This document shows positions 35,621 through 44,907 of a stretch of DNA of 64,000 bases, one piece after another. A program made the translations under genes and the position numbers. Every line of letters starts with the position of its first letter. Position 1 is the first letter of the stretch. The notes beneath the pieces are model-generated. The model saw nothing but the letters and a program-made list of their open reading frames with translations, was not told the DNA's origin and searched no databases. Source of the DNA: Verrucomicrobiaceae bacterium UBA1938 (lineage in GTDB: Bacteria; Verrucomicrobiota; Verrucomicrobiia; Verrucomicrobiales; Verrucomicrobiaceae); contig DDFC01000030.1 in the NCBI GenBank assembly GCA_002336895.1, positions 1 through 64,000 of the forward strand, read 5' to 3'.

Positions 35621-35818
35621 ATGGGCTGGGTCAATGAAGCACTCGAACAACTGTCCGCTGGAAAGGACGCACAGATTCGTCCCCAGGGAGGCTCCATGCG
35701 GAGCCGGATCGAGAGCAGAGATCTAGTCATGGCCCGAACTGCGTCTGTCCTTTTGGAGTCACTTCTCGCTCATCATTTTTTGATCCGGGATGTTAGACCG
35801 CTTACGGAATCGCCATGA
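35621..35818 (+). pseudogene. Decayed S24/LexA-type peptidase-like fragment
   Basis: The 65 codons begin MGWVNEALEQL and continue with IRPQGGSMRSRIESRDLV, which resembles a family of small S24-like proteins whose nucleophile sits in the G-x-S-M motif followed by 'I-x-S-x-D-L-V'. The following beta-strands and the catalytic-Lys region expected in that family are missing or scrambled, and the frame stops after LTESP. I read it as a truncated remnant. Its stop overlaps the start of the next gene. Confidence 0.45.
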
Positions 35819-36126
35819 AACACCACTGTTGCGCCAGGATGAGTGAGATGATTGCTGTCACCTGCGATCAGCATCCCGACCGTTTCGATTGCCCGGATTG
35901 TCTCGTTCAATATCTGCTCAAGTTCGACGAGTATGGCCTCATCATTCACGATGGAGGTTCGTCTAGTATTAGCATTGCGTATTGTCCGTGGTGCGGAACA
36001 CGTCTGCCGGAGTCCAAACGCGACCAATGGTTTGTTGAGCTGGCCGCACTTGGTTTTGACAACCCTACAGAGCAGGAGATTCCCGAGCGGTACAAGTCAG
36101 ACGCTTGGTTTATGGAGACAGACTGA
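35815..36126 (+). CDS. Small Cys-rich protein resembling DUF6980
   Basis: This 103-residue protein has an N-terminal HHCC pair, FDCPDC near residue 25, and YCPWCGTRLPESKRDQWF near the middle, so it probably binds zinc. The segments 'LIIHDGGSSSISI' and 'LPESKRDQWFVELAALGF' match my memory of the DUF6980 family, of unknown function. The ATG at 35815 overlaps the stop of the preceding remnant by 4 bases and preserves the N-terminal His/Cys motif typical of the family. Confidence 0.75.
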   Translation: MKHHCCARMSEMIAVTCDQHPDRFDCPDCLVQYLLKFDEYGLIIHDGGSSSISIAYCPWCGTRLPESKRDQWFVELAALGFDNPTEQEIPERYKSDAWFMETD

Positions 36127-36157
36127 GACATCGTTGGCCTAACCTTGTGTTGCCGCA

Positions 36158-37456
36158 TCACTGCTGAAAAAACCTTCTCACTGAACTCACCGCGCGGTCC
36201 ACTCTTTGCTCGAAAGCACTCTTCTGCGGTGCGGCAGGTGTGCGACGGCGGGTGCTTGAGGACGCGACTGTGGTCGTGCGCTTCTTGGTCGTTGAGGTCG
36301 TGGCCTTGGGTTTGGAGGTGGTCGATGTAGCAGGAGCGTCGGCCTTGGTTTCTGCGACGGTGGTCTTCTTGGTTGTGGACACGGATGATGCGTCGGTATC
36401 AATGGCCACGGCTTTGCGCACTTCTTCCTTCGGCTCCGCCGGTTCTTTGGCCGTCACAACGACTGGCGGGTCCTTTGGCGTAGTTGTCTTCGGGGTCACC
36501 GATGCCACCCCTTTGGGTGCCGGTGTTTCTTTGACGGAGGTCGGCTCTTTGGTGGCGGTGGTCTCTTTCACCACCGGCGTCTGCTTGGCCAAAGGCGCAG
36601 GCGCTGGCGTCACCGCCGCGATCACCGGCCGCTCAGGCTCAGGAGGCGGAGGGGGCAGCAGTCCCGGTGTCGGCCCGTAGCCATAGAAGTGCTTGGTGCT
36701 GCCGGGTTGGGGCAGGCTGAAGTCGAAGACGCTCACGCCGCTGCGGCGTTCGCCCATGTAGCTGCGGCCGTCGCTGGAGCCAAAGACGATGCGCTTGCCG
36801 GTCTTCTTGAGCTTGCCCAGATACACCATCACGTGCGTCACAGGCAGCTTGCGCGTTGTCTCGGTGGGGCTGGTCCAGAAGAGCAGGTCGCCAGGCTTGA
36901 GGTCGGCGAATTCCTCGCTGTCAAAACTGGCGGCAGTGGGCGTGAGGTGGAGCTGGGACTTTTTGTCCACCCAGTTGCACATCTCATCAGACTGTCGCGG
37001 CACGTCCTTCAGGCCTTGGAAATGCAGCACATGATAAATGGTGCCGGAGCAATCCATGCCGCCCTTGCTGGGCTCATGCGATCCGTAAAGGTAGCCCAGC
37101 TCCAGATGTGTCAGCGCCAGGCAGCTCTGCACCAGGCTCTGGATTTGTTTGGGGTACTGCTCAAAGCCACGGATGTCCTCAATGCTGAGCGTCGAAACCA
37201 GCGCGTGCGTCGGTGTGGCGGCGGCTTCATCATCATCGGTCTTGGCTTTGGCGGCATCTTTGTCCTTGGTGTCGGCTTTCGCCGCAGTGGATTTCGCGGG
37301 AGCGGAATCGCTGTCCGTGGTGGACTTCTTCGCTGCGGTGCTGTGCCCGGCGGAAGTTTGCTTTTTCTTGGTGGTGGACGTGGTGGCCGCAAGCAGCGGA
37401 GCACCTGTCCAGACTGCCAGCCACACGACCAGCAGGAGGCGTAGTGACGTTTGCAT
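36158..37456 (-). CDS. Secreted NlpC/P60 family cell-wall hydrolase
   Basis: This 432-residue protein has a signal peptide (residues 1-23), a Lys/Thr/Ser/Ala-rich linker to about 80, and an NlpC/P60 domain at roughly 90-260 with the catalytic Cys136 in GGMDCSGTIYHVL and His208 in VTHVMVYLG. A long Thr/Pro/Lys-rich low-complexity tail of about 170 residues follows, ending in a short basic helix. Such enzymes cut peptide bonds in peptidoglycan; the basic tail may hold it to the wall. The ATG at 37456 opens the signal peptide. Confidence 0.87.
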   Translation of the reverse strand: MQTSLRLLLVVWLAVWTGAPLLAATTSTTKKKQTSAGHSTAAKKSTTDSDSAPAKSTAAKADTKDKDAAKAKTDDDEAAATPTHALVSTLSIEDIRGFEQYPKQIQSLVQSCLALTHLELGYLYGSHEPSKGGMDCSGTIYHVLHFQGLKDVPRQSDEMCNWVDKKSQLHLTPTAASFDSEEFADLKPGDLLFWTSPTETTRKLPVTHVMVYLGKLKKTGKRIVFGSSDGRSYMGERRSGVSVFDFSLPQPGSTKHFYGYGPTPGLLPPPPPEPERPVIAAVTPAPAPLAKQTPVVKETTATKEPTSVKETPAPKGVASVTPKTTTPKDPPVVVTAKEPAEPKEEVRKAVAIDTDASSVSTTKKTTVAETKADAPATSTTSKPKATTSTTKKRTTTVASSSTRRRTPAAPQKSAFEQRVDRAVSSVRRFFQQ

Positions 37457-37572
37457 GGGATTCAGGGATTTGAGGGTGAACAACGGCAATTTAGACACAA
37501 CCCGGCGCAAAAGTGATCAAATCATTTCCAAGGGCTTCTCTCCAGAGAGCGCCTGGCACGGGATAAAAGTAG

Positions 37573-37593
37573 CCCAGTTCCTGTGGAACTGGG
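37573..37593. repeat. Short perfect hairpin between transporter and NlpC/P60 genes
   Basis: Perfect 9-base arms (cccagttcc, ggaactggg) surround a 3-base loop. It lies about 85 bases past the stop of the EamA transporter gene, reading on the minus strand, and could act as a weak terminator or be an extragenic palindrome. No T-run is evident next to it. Confidence 0.45.
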
Positions 37594-37675
37594 AAACGCT
37601 CCGCAGCACACACATCGCACAGATTTTCAAAGCGTTGATGTTTGCAAAGACCTCCCCAGTTCCACCGCAACAAGC

Positions 37676-38578
37676 CTACTTTTGCATCCGCGAGATCACC
37701 GCACAGATCACCCCCGTCATCATCAGCAGCGCGGCCACGACACGGATGCCGTAGGCTTTGCCAGACTCATGCCGCTCGCGATTTCCCAGCAGCGGCCCCA
37801 GCACGGCCACCACCGCCAGACTCCACATGCCACGCGTGGCATACACCACGTTCACACCCACGGCGTCATTGAAATACGCCAGCGAGAGGCCCAGCGTCAT
37901 CGACTGCGCGGCGATCAGCGTGCTGCCGCCGAGCGACCACTGCGTGGCGCGGTTCCAGGGAATCGGCGGGCGCTTGGGCAGCAGCGTCATGGACAGGAGC
38001 GAGAGCACGCCAGTCGTGCCAGACATGAGGGCAAGAAAGGTTTTCGGACCAAAAGTGGGGGCCCATTTTTGCAGAAACACATCGGCAAAGGCGTAGAGCG
38101 CCGCGCTGATCAGCGCCATCACCACCGGGCCCGCCAGCCGCGCGCCCTTCGGCGTTTTGAAATCGGTGGCACTCATCAGGAAGATGCCGCCCGTGGTGAT
38201 GATGGCCGCCACCCACATCAGCAGCTTCATGCTGCCCGCGATGAAGAGGCTGGCACCCAGCGCCACAAAGACCACCTTGGACCCCAGCACCGGAGTCACC
38301 AGCGACACATCCCCGCGCTGCATGGCGATGAAGGTGAACCATCCGCCGGTGAAAAACAGCACCCCCAGGCCGACGGGCACATACCAGAGATCCCAGGAGA
38401 CAGGCTGCGTCTCAAAGAAGACGAGCGGAAAAAACGCCAGTGTGCTCGTCCAGTTGTTGATGTGAAAGCACGCCATCGGGTGCGCGCCCTCTACCAGCGC
38501 CTTTTTCAGCAGCAGAGAGGCGATGGCATAGCCGATGGCTGCCACGAGAGGAAAGAGAAGGTACCAGGGAAGTGTCAT
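37676..38578 (-). CDS. EamA/DMT-type transporter
   Basis: This 300-residue inner-membrane protein has about ten helices in two halves, typical of the drug/metabolite transporter superfamily with two EamA domains. The start 'LVAAIGYAIASLLLKKALVEG' and 'FTFIAMQRGDVSLVTPVLGSKVVFVAL' near the end of the first half are recognisable. Its start overlaps the stop of the AEC transporter gene by 4 bases, so the two are co-translated. The substrate is unknown; metabolite export is the usual role. Confidence 0.87.
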   Translation of the reverse strand: MTLPWYLLFPLVAAIGYAIASLLLKKALVEGAHPMACFHINNWTSTLAFFPLVFFETQPVSWDLWYVPVGLGVLFFTGGWFTFIAMQRGDVSLVTPVLGSKVVFVALGASLFIAGSMKLLMWVAAIITTGGIFLMSATDFKTPKGARLAGPVVMALISAALYAFADVFLQKWAPTFGPKTFLALMSGTTGVLSLLSMTLLPKRPPIPWNRATQWSLGGSTLIAAQSMTLGLSLAYFNDAVGVNVVYATRGMWSLAVVAVLGPLLGNRERHESGKAYGIRVVAALLMMTGVICAVISRMQK

Positions 38579-39522
38579 GCGCCGACGAGTTTCAGACCCC
38601 AGGCGATGACGAGAGGCGTGGAGATGCAGCTCACCACCGTGGTGGCGATGACCACCTGCACCGCCGTGGAGGCATGGCCGCCGTAGAGGCGTGCGATCAT
38701 GATGTTAAACACCGCCGAAGGCATGGCCGCCTGCACCACGATCACTCGTTTCAGCTCCTGGCTCAGCGGCAGATGATACGCCACCAAAAGAAAGGCGATG
38801 GGGATGACACCCAGGCGCAGAATCGGGCTCACAATGGCCACCTTCCACTGCATGGCCCCCTGTCCCCACAGGTCAGCGATGGACGCGCCGATGAGCAGCA
38901 CGGCCAGCGGCACCGCACATGCGCCCAGCATGGTAAAGGTGTTGTGCGCCACCTGTGGCACATGCGCATGCAGCCCCGTGAAGTTCAGCACCAGCGAGGT
39001 CAGGATGGTGATGACGGGCGCATTCAGCGCCAGCCGCCAGGGTGCCTTGTCCAGCCCCGTCAGCAGGCCCACCCCGGCCGTCCAGCAGGCCAGCTCCACC
39101 CCGAGAGTGAAGGTGAAGAGCACGCCGAGTGTCTCCTTGTCTGGAAACAAGGCTGTCACAATCGGGATGGCCACAAAGCCGTAATTCTGCAGCCCGCAGG
39201 CCACGCTGAAGGTGCGGCGGCCTTCGCCTTTTTTCAGCCCCACCAGAGGCGCCAAGAAATACGTGAAAGCAATGCCCAGCGCCACCAGCGCATAGCCCAG
39301 CCCTGCGGCCAGCAGCACCGGCGGCAGGCTCATCACAGCCGGGTTTCCCACCACGCGCTCGATGATCAGCGCGGGCGTGAGCATCATCACCGAGAGCTTC
39401 ATCAGGCTCACATCCGCCTCCGGCTTCAGCAGCCCCGTGCGCCGCGCCAGCGCCCCGGCCCCCATCGTTAGATAGACGGGCACGGCCACAGAGAGGATGC
39501 TGAGGTAGTCGAGGTTGGCCAT
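38575..39522 (-). CDS. AEC (auxin efflux carrier) family transporter
   Basis: This 315-residue membrane protein has about ten helices and the AEC family pattern: 'VAVPVYLTMGAGALARRTG' at the start, a central polar loop, and the second half with 'VLLIGASIADL' and 'QAAMPSAVFNIMIARLYGG'. Family members export organic acids or amino acids. The ATG at 39522 is chosen over upstream in-frame codons because those encode a Gly/Arg-rich, unlikely N-terminus. It is translationally coupled to the EamA gene. Confidence 0.88.
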   Translation of the reverse strand: MANLDYLSILSVAVPVYLTMGAGALARRTGLLKPEADVSLMKLSVMMLTPALIIERVVGNPAVMSLPPVLLAAGLGYALVALGIAFTYFLAPLVGLKKGEGRRTFSVACGLQNYGFVAIPIVTALFPDKETLGVLFTFTLGVELACWTAGVGLLTGLDKAPWRLALNAPVITILTSLVLNFTGLHAHVPQVAHNTFTMLGACAVPLAVLLIGASIADLWGQGAMQWKVAIVSPILRLGVIPIAFLLVAYHLPLSQELKRVIVVQAAMPSAVFNIMIARLYGGHASTAVQVVIATTVVSCISTPLVIAWGLKLVGA

Positions 39523-39545
39523 GGCGCGTTGCGGGGTGCCTTCAG

Positions 39546-39716
39546 CTAGGCGGTGTTCAGCCCCCGCGCAAGTCCCAGCGGGCCGCAGACCGCCCGGGGC
39601 ACACAATCGTATGGGTACTTTTCTTCATCTTTCTCTTCCTCATACTCCTCCTCTTCCTCCCGGAATTCCGGGCCGAGGGAGGAGCTGAATGAGTGAGCGC
39701 CGGAATCGGTTGGCAT
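39546..39716 (-). CDS. Possible small highly acidic protein
   Basis: A 56-codon frame beginning MPTDSGAHSF contains an extreme run of Glu (EFREEEEEYEEEKDEEKY). It lies between a TPR protein gene and the AEC transporter gene, both on the same strand, with 30 and 23 bases between. I recognise no family, and the acidic stretch could reflect simple purine-rich DNA. An alternative is that this is untranslated leader sequence. Confidence 0.35.
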   Translation of the reverse strand: MPTDSGAHSFSSSLGPEFREEEEEYEEEKDEEKYPYDCVPRAVCGPLGLARGLNTA

Positions 39717-39746
39717 GATTGTTCGTCTCACTTTCTCGCTCAGCCC

Positions 39747-40424
39747 TCACTCCCACCCACGGATCTTCACATGCACCTGCGCCACGCGGCCCATGTAGTG
39801 GTCCATGGCATAATCCTTTGCTGCCTTGAGCATGTGCTCCTTCGCCTTCGCGTTTTCGCCGATGGCCTCGTAATAAAGACCGAGATACAGGTGGGCGTAG
39901 CAGCGGTGGTTGCGCAGGTTTTCGCCTTCCCCTGCCTCGGCGGCCTTCAGCACCGCCTCCTCGCTGCCCTTGCCCGCAAAGAGCTCATGCACCTCCTTCA
40001 TGGGGATGCGGCTGTCTCCCTCGATGGGGATGAAGACCTTTCTCGCAGCCTCCACGCCTTCACTGCGGGCGATGCACAGGAAATGCCACGCCGCATTTTC
40101 CACATCGTTCCCGTTCACCGTCTGGTGCACTTCAAACTGCTCGCGCCCGCCTTTGAAATCCCCCGCATAATACTGCGCCAGACCACGCTGCCAGAGCTGC
40201 GGCTTGGCCTCCGGCACCAGCGCGATCAGTTGATCAAACGCCGCCACAGATTCCTTCGGCTTCGCCGCAAAGAAGAAATCCACCCCCTGGCGGAAGAGCT
40301 CATTCGGAGAAGCCGCCGCCTTTCCAGCCTCCTTCTCCGGCGCAGGCTGCTGCTGCGCGTATGCGGCAGCGCTTAGGCTTATCAGGAGAAACAAGGATAG
40401 CGGCAGGGAGCGGAGAGAATGCAT
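39747..40424 (-). CDS. Exported TPR-like protein
   Basis: This 225-residue protein has a signal peptide (residues 1-23, ending in AYAQ), then helical repeats of TPR character: 'FRQGVDFFFAAKPKESVAAFDQLIALVPEAKPQLWQRGLAQYYAGDFKGGREQFE' and a second set near the C-terminus. Such repeats mediate protein contact in the periplasm. No enzyme motif is visible. It sits just upstream, on the same strand, of the acidic frame and the two transporters. Confidence 0.75.
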   Translation of the reverse strand: MHSLRSLPLSLFLLISLSAAAYAQQQPAPEKEAGKAAASPNELFRQGVDFFFAAKPKESVAAFDQLIALVPEAKPQLWQRGLAQYYAGDFKGGREQFEVHQTVNGNDVENAAWHFLCIARSEGVEAARKVFIPIEGDSRIPMKEVHELFAGKGSEEAVLKAAEAGEGENLRNHRCYAHLYLGLYYEAIGENAKAKEHMLKAAKDYAMDHYMGRVAQVHVKIRGWE

Positions 40425-40494
40425 GAGGTAGATGGAAAGGATAAACGCAGGCGGGAGGGAAAATGTCGCTTCAGCACATCACAAAGGCTCTTCT

Positions 40495-41913
40495 TTACTC
40501 TCCAAAGTCCTTCCGCAGATCCACCTTGTCTCCCAGATCGGCGGAGAGCTTCACCAGCCGCTCATACATCTCCTTCTTCTTCGCCGCATGCTCGGGCTTG
40601 GCTGCCAGGTCGTTCATCTCCTGCGGATCTTCAGAGAGATGATAAAGACGCAGCACCTTGGCCTTCGGATACGCAATGAGCTTCCACCCGTCATGAGTGA
40701 CAGCGCGCTGCAGCTCCAGATACGCGCCATACACCGACTCGTAGCTGGACCGCTTCTGCGTGCCCTTCAGCAGCGGCAGCAGGCTGTGGAAAAAGACATG
40801 CTGCGGCCTCTCGGCACCGGCCAGATCCAGCGCGGTGGCCATCACATCTTGCAGGTAGATGGCGTTGTCGTTTTTTGCACCTTTGTCCACTCCAGGTCCG
40901 GCCACGATGAAGGGCACGCGCACGCTGTGGTCATACATGTTCTGTTTGCCGATCAGCCCATGGTGCCCCACGGCCAGCCCGTGATCAGCGGTGAAAAAGA
41001 TCCACGTGTTGTCCGCCATTCCGCTCTGATCCAGCGCATCCAGGATCTTGCCGATCTGCACATCCAGGTGCGTGATCAGTGCATAGTACTCGCTGCGGTG
41101 CGTCTTCACGGCCAGCTCCGTGCGCGGCATCGGCGCTAGGTTTTCATCTCTCAACGTGTGAGGGCAGCCCATCGCATCCTTGTAGGGATACTCGGGGATG
41201 AAGTTCTGCGGCATCTGCATGCGGCTCAGCGGATACATGTCCTGATATTCCTTCGGGGCCTGCCGCGGATCATGCGGCGCATTAAAGGCGGCGTAGATGA
41301 AGAAAGGCTTCTGCTGCTGCTTCGCATCGGTGAAAAACTCCTGCGTGTGATCCCTCACCACCTCGCTCCAGTGCTTCCCGCCCTCCCAGTAGCCGCCGAG
41401 GGCTTTGTCATACGGGCTCCAGGCATCAGTCTGGTTTTCGATGGGACGGTTGTACGATGTGGGCACCGTCTTGGGCATGCCCTCACGCACATCGGCGGCC
41501 ACGTCAAAGCACTTCTCCGCGCGGGTCTTCAGGTGCCACTTGCCCGTGATGTAAGTCTTGTAGCCCGCCTTGCTCATCAGCTGCGGCCACAGCACGCCAT
41601 TCTGGCGCTCCTTGTCCGTCGTGTTGTACACCGCATCCGCGCTCCACACGCTGCGCCCGGTGTTCAGCATCGTGCGGCTTGCCACACACACCGCACCGCT
41701 CCACGAGCCCATGTTGTACGCCCGTGTAAAGGTGGTGCCCCGTGCGGCAAGGCGGTCCAGATTCGGCGTGTCGATGTCCGTATGCCCAAAAGCCCGCACT
41801 GCTTCATAGGTGAAGTCGTCGGCGAAGAGGAAGAGGACGTTCGGGCGCGGCGGTGCTGCGGACGCTGAATGAAGCAGACAGAACGATGAGAGGATAAGAA
41901 GCAGAGGGCGCAT
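40495..41913 (-). CDS. Secreted sulfatase with a C-x-A-x-R active-site motif
   Basis: This 472-residue enzyme has a signal peptide (1-20, ending SASAA) and the type I sulfatase fold. The metal-binding start is VLFLFADDFTYE. The residue converted to formylglycine is Cys76 in CVASRTMLNTGR; Ala replaces the usual Pro. The later metal site is 'IFFTADHGLAVGHHG'. The substrate is unknown; the family removes sulfate from glycans or small esters. It ends the minus-strand sulfatase pair with the 41934 gene, 20 bases apart. Confidence 0.9.
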   Translation of the reverse strand: MRPLLLILSSFCLLHSASAAPPRPNVLFLFADDFTYEAVRAFGHTDIDTPNLDRLAARGTTFTRAYNMGSWSGAVCVASRTMLNTGRSVWSADAVYNTTDKERQNGVLWPQLMSKAGYKTYITGKWHLKTRAEKCFDVAADVREGMPKTVPTSYNRPIENQTDAWSPYDKALGGYWEGGKHWSEVVRDHTQEFFTDAKQQQKPFFIYAAFNAPHDPRQAPKEYQDMYPLSRMQMPQNFIPEYPYKDAMGCPHTLRDENLAPMPRTELAVKTHRSEYYALITHLDVQIGKILDALDQSGMADNTWIFFTADHGLAVGHHGLIGKQNMYDHSVRVPFIVAGPGVDKGAKNDNAIYLQDVMATALDLAGAERPQHVFFHSLLPLLKGTQKRSSYESVYGAYLELQRAVTHDGWKLIAYPKAKVLRLYHLSEDPQEMNDLAAKPEHAAKKKEMYERLVKLSADLGDKVDLRKDFGE

Positions 41914-41933
41914 GATGAAATTGGGATTGAGGG

Positions 41934-43274
41934 TTACTCCGCCTTCGCCTTGTTCTTCCCTTTCTTTTTCTTCTCTTTTCCTTTGCCAGACGCCTCAAAC
42001 TCCCGGTCCAGCTCTGCAGGCCGCGCGTCTTTGAATCGTTCCAGCGCCACCTGCAGCTTCTCTTTCGCAGCAGCGGCTTCACCTGTGACAGAGGCGGCGA
42101 GATCCTGCTTTTCCGCAGCATCGACGCTCAGATCGTAAAACTTCCCGCTGCGGTAGAGCTTGTAGCGCTGGTCAAAGGCGTACTCCTTCACCGTCATGTC
42201 CTGGCTCTGGCGCGGAGAATACCAGGAGTACAGCCACTCGCGGGGCGTGCCTGCTTCACCCTTGAGCTGCGGCAGGAAGCTCACGCCATCCACATTCTCC
42301 GGCACTTGGGCACCTGCGGCGGCGCAGATTGTCGGCAGGAAATCGGTGCTGCTGATGAGATCCGCGCTCACACGACCCTGTTTCATCACCGCAGGCCAGC
42401 TGACGATCAGCGGCACATGCGTCCCATTCGCGGTGGTGCTGCCCTTGCCGCCTTTGTAGTCGGTGCCCTTGAAGCGGCTCGGAGTACCCGCACCCGTGCC
42501 ATTGTCTCCCAGAAAGATCAGCAGCGTGTTCTCACGGATGCCGAGTTCGTCCAGCTTGGCCACCACGCGGCCCACCATCTTGTCCATGTACGCCACCATG
42601 TCGGCAAAGTGCTTCGGGGCCTGCTGCTTGTTCTCGCTGCTGATCTTGGGGTCCCAGTCTGGGCTGTCAGGCGTCGGCTGATAGGGGCTGTGCGTCAGCA
42701 TCATCGGGTAATAGAGAAAGAAGGGCTTCTCCCGGTTTTTGGCGATGAAGCTCAGCGCAAAGTCGTTCACCAGCGTGGGGCCGTACTCGCCTTGGGTGAA
42801 GTCCTTCTCCACGCCATTGTACTCCAGGCCCGGATTCGCATAGCGCGGCGGACGGCGCGTCTGCTGCCACAGGCAGGACTCCTCAAAGCCAAAGTGCTGC
42901 GGCGAGTCCACCTCATGCCCGAGCTGCCACTTGCCGCAGATGCCGGTGGCGTAGCCTGCGCTTTTGATGAGGCTGCCAAAGGTCGTCTCTTTGCGCAGCA
43001 GCGTGCCGAAGTTGAGGTAGTTGTGCACATTGTAGCGTCCCGTCATGAGCTGCACCCGCGTCGGTGTGCACAGCGGCTGCACGTGGCAGTTTTCAAAACG
43101 TACGCCGGATGCCGCGAGCTTGTCCAGATTCGGCGTCTGGTAGGACTCCCCGCCATTGGCGGTGACGCACTCGTAGCCGAAGTCGTCGGCCATGATGAGG
43201 ATGATGTTTGGCTGGGCCGCGAATGAGGAATGCACAATGGCGAGCGTCGAAAGGAGGCCGATGAGAAGCTTCAT
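41934..43274 (-). CDS. Secreted sulfatase with a Lys-rich C-terminal tail
   Basis: This 446-residue sulfatase has a signal peptide (1-20), 'IILIMADDFGYE' for metal binding, Cys69 in LCTPTRVQLMTGRYN as the formylglycine residue, and 'TLLIFLGDNGTGAG' for the second metal site. The last 20 residues are almost all Lys, Gly, Glu and Ala, giving a strongly basic end. The ATG at 43274 opens the signal peptide. It diverges from the next sulfatase, with 106 bases between starts. Confidence 0.92.
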   Translation of the reverse strand: MKLLIGLLSTLAIVHSSFAAQPNIILIMADDFGYECVTANGGESYQTPNLDKLAASGVRFENCHVQPLCTPTRVQLMTGRYNVHNYLNFGTLLRKETTFGSLIKSAGYATGICGKWQLGHEVDSPQHFGFEESCLWQQTRRPPRYANPGLEYNGVEKDFTQGEYGPTLVNDFALSFIAKNREKPFFLYYPMMLTHSPYQPTPDSPDWDPKISSENKQQAPKHFADMVAYMDKMVGRVVAKLDELGIRENTLLIFLGDNGTGAGTPSRFKGTDYKGGKGSTTANGTHVPLIVSWPAVMKQGRVSADLISSTDFLPTICAAAGAQVPENVDGVSFLPQLKGEAGTPREWLYSWYSPRQSQDMTVKEYAFDQRYKLYRSGKFYDLSVDAAEKQDLAASVTGEAAAAKEKLQVALERFKDARPAELDREFEASGKGKEKKKKGKNKAKAE

Positions 43275-43380
43275 GGTGGCTCGGGAACGAAGCCAGGGGT
43301 GATGATCTTCCGGCAGGTTATGCGGTGGCTTTGTTCCTCCAGGGTTGCCTTCCAGCGGCGGTTCATGTTTGATAAATCTC

Positions 43381-44907
43381 ATGCGCCTTCCCACCCTCGC
43401 ACTCCTGCTGTCGTCTCTTTGCCTTTCGGGCACGTTTGCCGCGCCGCCGCCCAATGTCATCGTGATCATGGCGGACGATCTCGGCTACGGCGACCTGGGC
43501 TGCTACGGGACGAAGGCATTGCAGACGCCCAACATCGACCAACTCGCCGCCGAGGGGGTGCGCTTCACCAGCGGCTACTGCTCCGCCTCCACCTGCACTC
43601 CCACGCGTTTTTCATTCGTGACGGGGACCTATGCCTTCCGCCAAAAAGGCACCGGTGTGGCTCCGCCCAACGGCCCGGCCCTGATCAAGCCGGGGACGAC
43701 CACCATCGCCTCCCTCATGAAGCAGGCCGGGTATGCCACGGCGGTGATCGGCAAGTGGCACCTCGGCCTGGGCGATCCCAAGCCGGATTGGAACGGCGAG
43801 CTGAAGCCCGGCCCGCTGGAGATCGGCTTTGACCACTGCCACCTGCTGCCCACCACCAACGACCGTGTGCCGCAGGTGTATGTGCACGACCACCGCGTGC
43901 TGAACCTCGACCCCAAGGACCCGCTGTGGGTGGGCGACAAGGCGCCGGATGAAAACCACCCCACCGGCATCACGCACCGCAGCACGCTGCGCATGGACTG
44001 GACGCACGGGCACAATGGCACGATCCACAATGGCATCGGCCGCATCGGCTTCTACACCGGCGGCATGGCCGCGCGCTTCCGCGACGAGGACCTCGCCGAC
44101 GAGTGGGTGAAGCGCAGCAACACCTGGATCGAGGCGCACAAGGACGGCCCCTTCTTCCTCTTCTTCGCCGGTCACGACATCCACGTGCCGCGCATGCCGC
44201 ATGAGCGCTTTCAGGGCAAAACGACGCTCGGCTTTCGCGGAGACTCCATCGTGGAGTTTGACTGGTGCGTGGGCGAGATCATGAAGACTCTGGACCGGCT
44301 CAAGCTGGCGGAAAACACGCTCATCGTGCTGTGCTCCGACAACGGCCCCGTGCTGGACGACGGCTACAAGGACGGCGCGGTGGAAAAGCTGGGCAGCCAC
44401 CAGCCCGCCGGCCCCTTCAGCGGCGGCAAGTACAGCGTGCTCGAAGGCGGCACCCGCATTCCCTTCATCACCCGCTGGAAAGGCCGCGTGAAGCCGGGGG
44501 TCTCGGAGCAGGTGGTCTGTACCATCGACCTCGCCTCCAGTCTCGCCGCCCTGACCGGCACCGCCCTTCCAGACAACGCCTGCCGGGACAGCTTCAACAT
44601 CCTGCCCGCCCTGCTGGGCGAGCCCGTCGCGAAAGGCCGTGACCACCTGCTGCAGCAGGACAACAACGGCGTGAGCTTTGGCATGCGCATGGGCGACTGG
44701 AAGCTGGTGCGCCACAAGAAGGCCAAGGGCAAATCCCAGGCCATCGTTTCCGTCAAACCGCACAAGGATGCCGAGGGACTGCATGCGCTCTACTTCCTGC
44801 CGGATGATCCATCGGAAGAGAACGACCTCAGCGCGAAGAACCCGGAAAAGATGCAGGCGATGATCGCCAAGCTCGATGCGCTCATCGCGGCTGAGCGGAG
44901 CCGTTAA
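43381..44907 (+). CDS. Secreted arylsulfatase-like sulfatase
   Basis: This 508-residue enzyme has a signal peptide ending near residue 20 (GTFAA), 'VIVIMADDLGYGDLGCYG' and the catalytic Cys72 in TCTPTRFSFVTGTYAF. 'TLIVLCSDNGPVLDDGYKD' forms the second metal site. It is the only plus-strand gene in the central sulfatase group. Its 3' end overlaps the next, oppositely transcribed sulfatase by 4 bases. Confidence 0.93.
   Translation: MRLPTLALLLSSLCLSGTFAAPPPNVIVIMADDLGYGDLGCYGTKALQTPNIDQLAAEGVRFTSGYCSASTCTPTRFSFVTGTYAFRQKGTGVAPPNGPALIKPGTTTIASLMKQAGYATAVIGKWHLGLGDPKPDWNGELKPGPLEIGFDHCHLLPTTNDRVPQVYVHDHRVLNLDPKDPLWVGDKAPDENHPTGITHRSTLRMDWTHGHNGTIHNGIGRIGFYTGGMAARFRDEDLADEWVKRSNTWIEAHKDGPFFLFFAGHDIHVPRMPHERFQGKTTLGFRGDSIVEFDWCVGEIMKTLDRLKLAENTLIVLCSDNGPVLDDGYKDGAVEKLGSHQPAGPFSGGKYSVLEGGTRIPFITRWKGRVKPGVSEQVVCTIDLASSLAALTGTALPDNACRDSFNILPALLGEPVAKGRDHLLQQDNNGVSFGMRMGDWKLVRHKKAKGKSQAIVSVKPHKDAEGLHALYFLPDDPSEENDLSAKNPEKMQAMIAKLDALIAAERSR

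Noticed and set aside
37457..37675. A tRNA or riboswitch in the gap upstream of the NlpC/P60 gene
   Set aside because: No cloverleaf or conserved riboswitch elements could be drawn; only a short hairpin is present.
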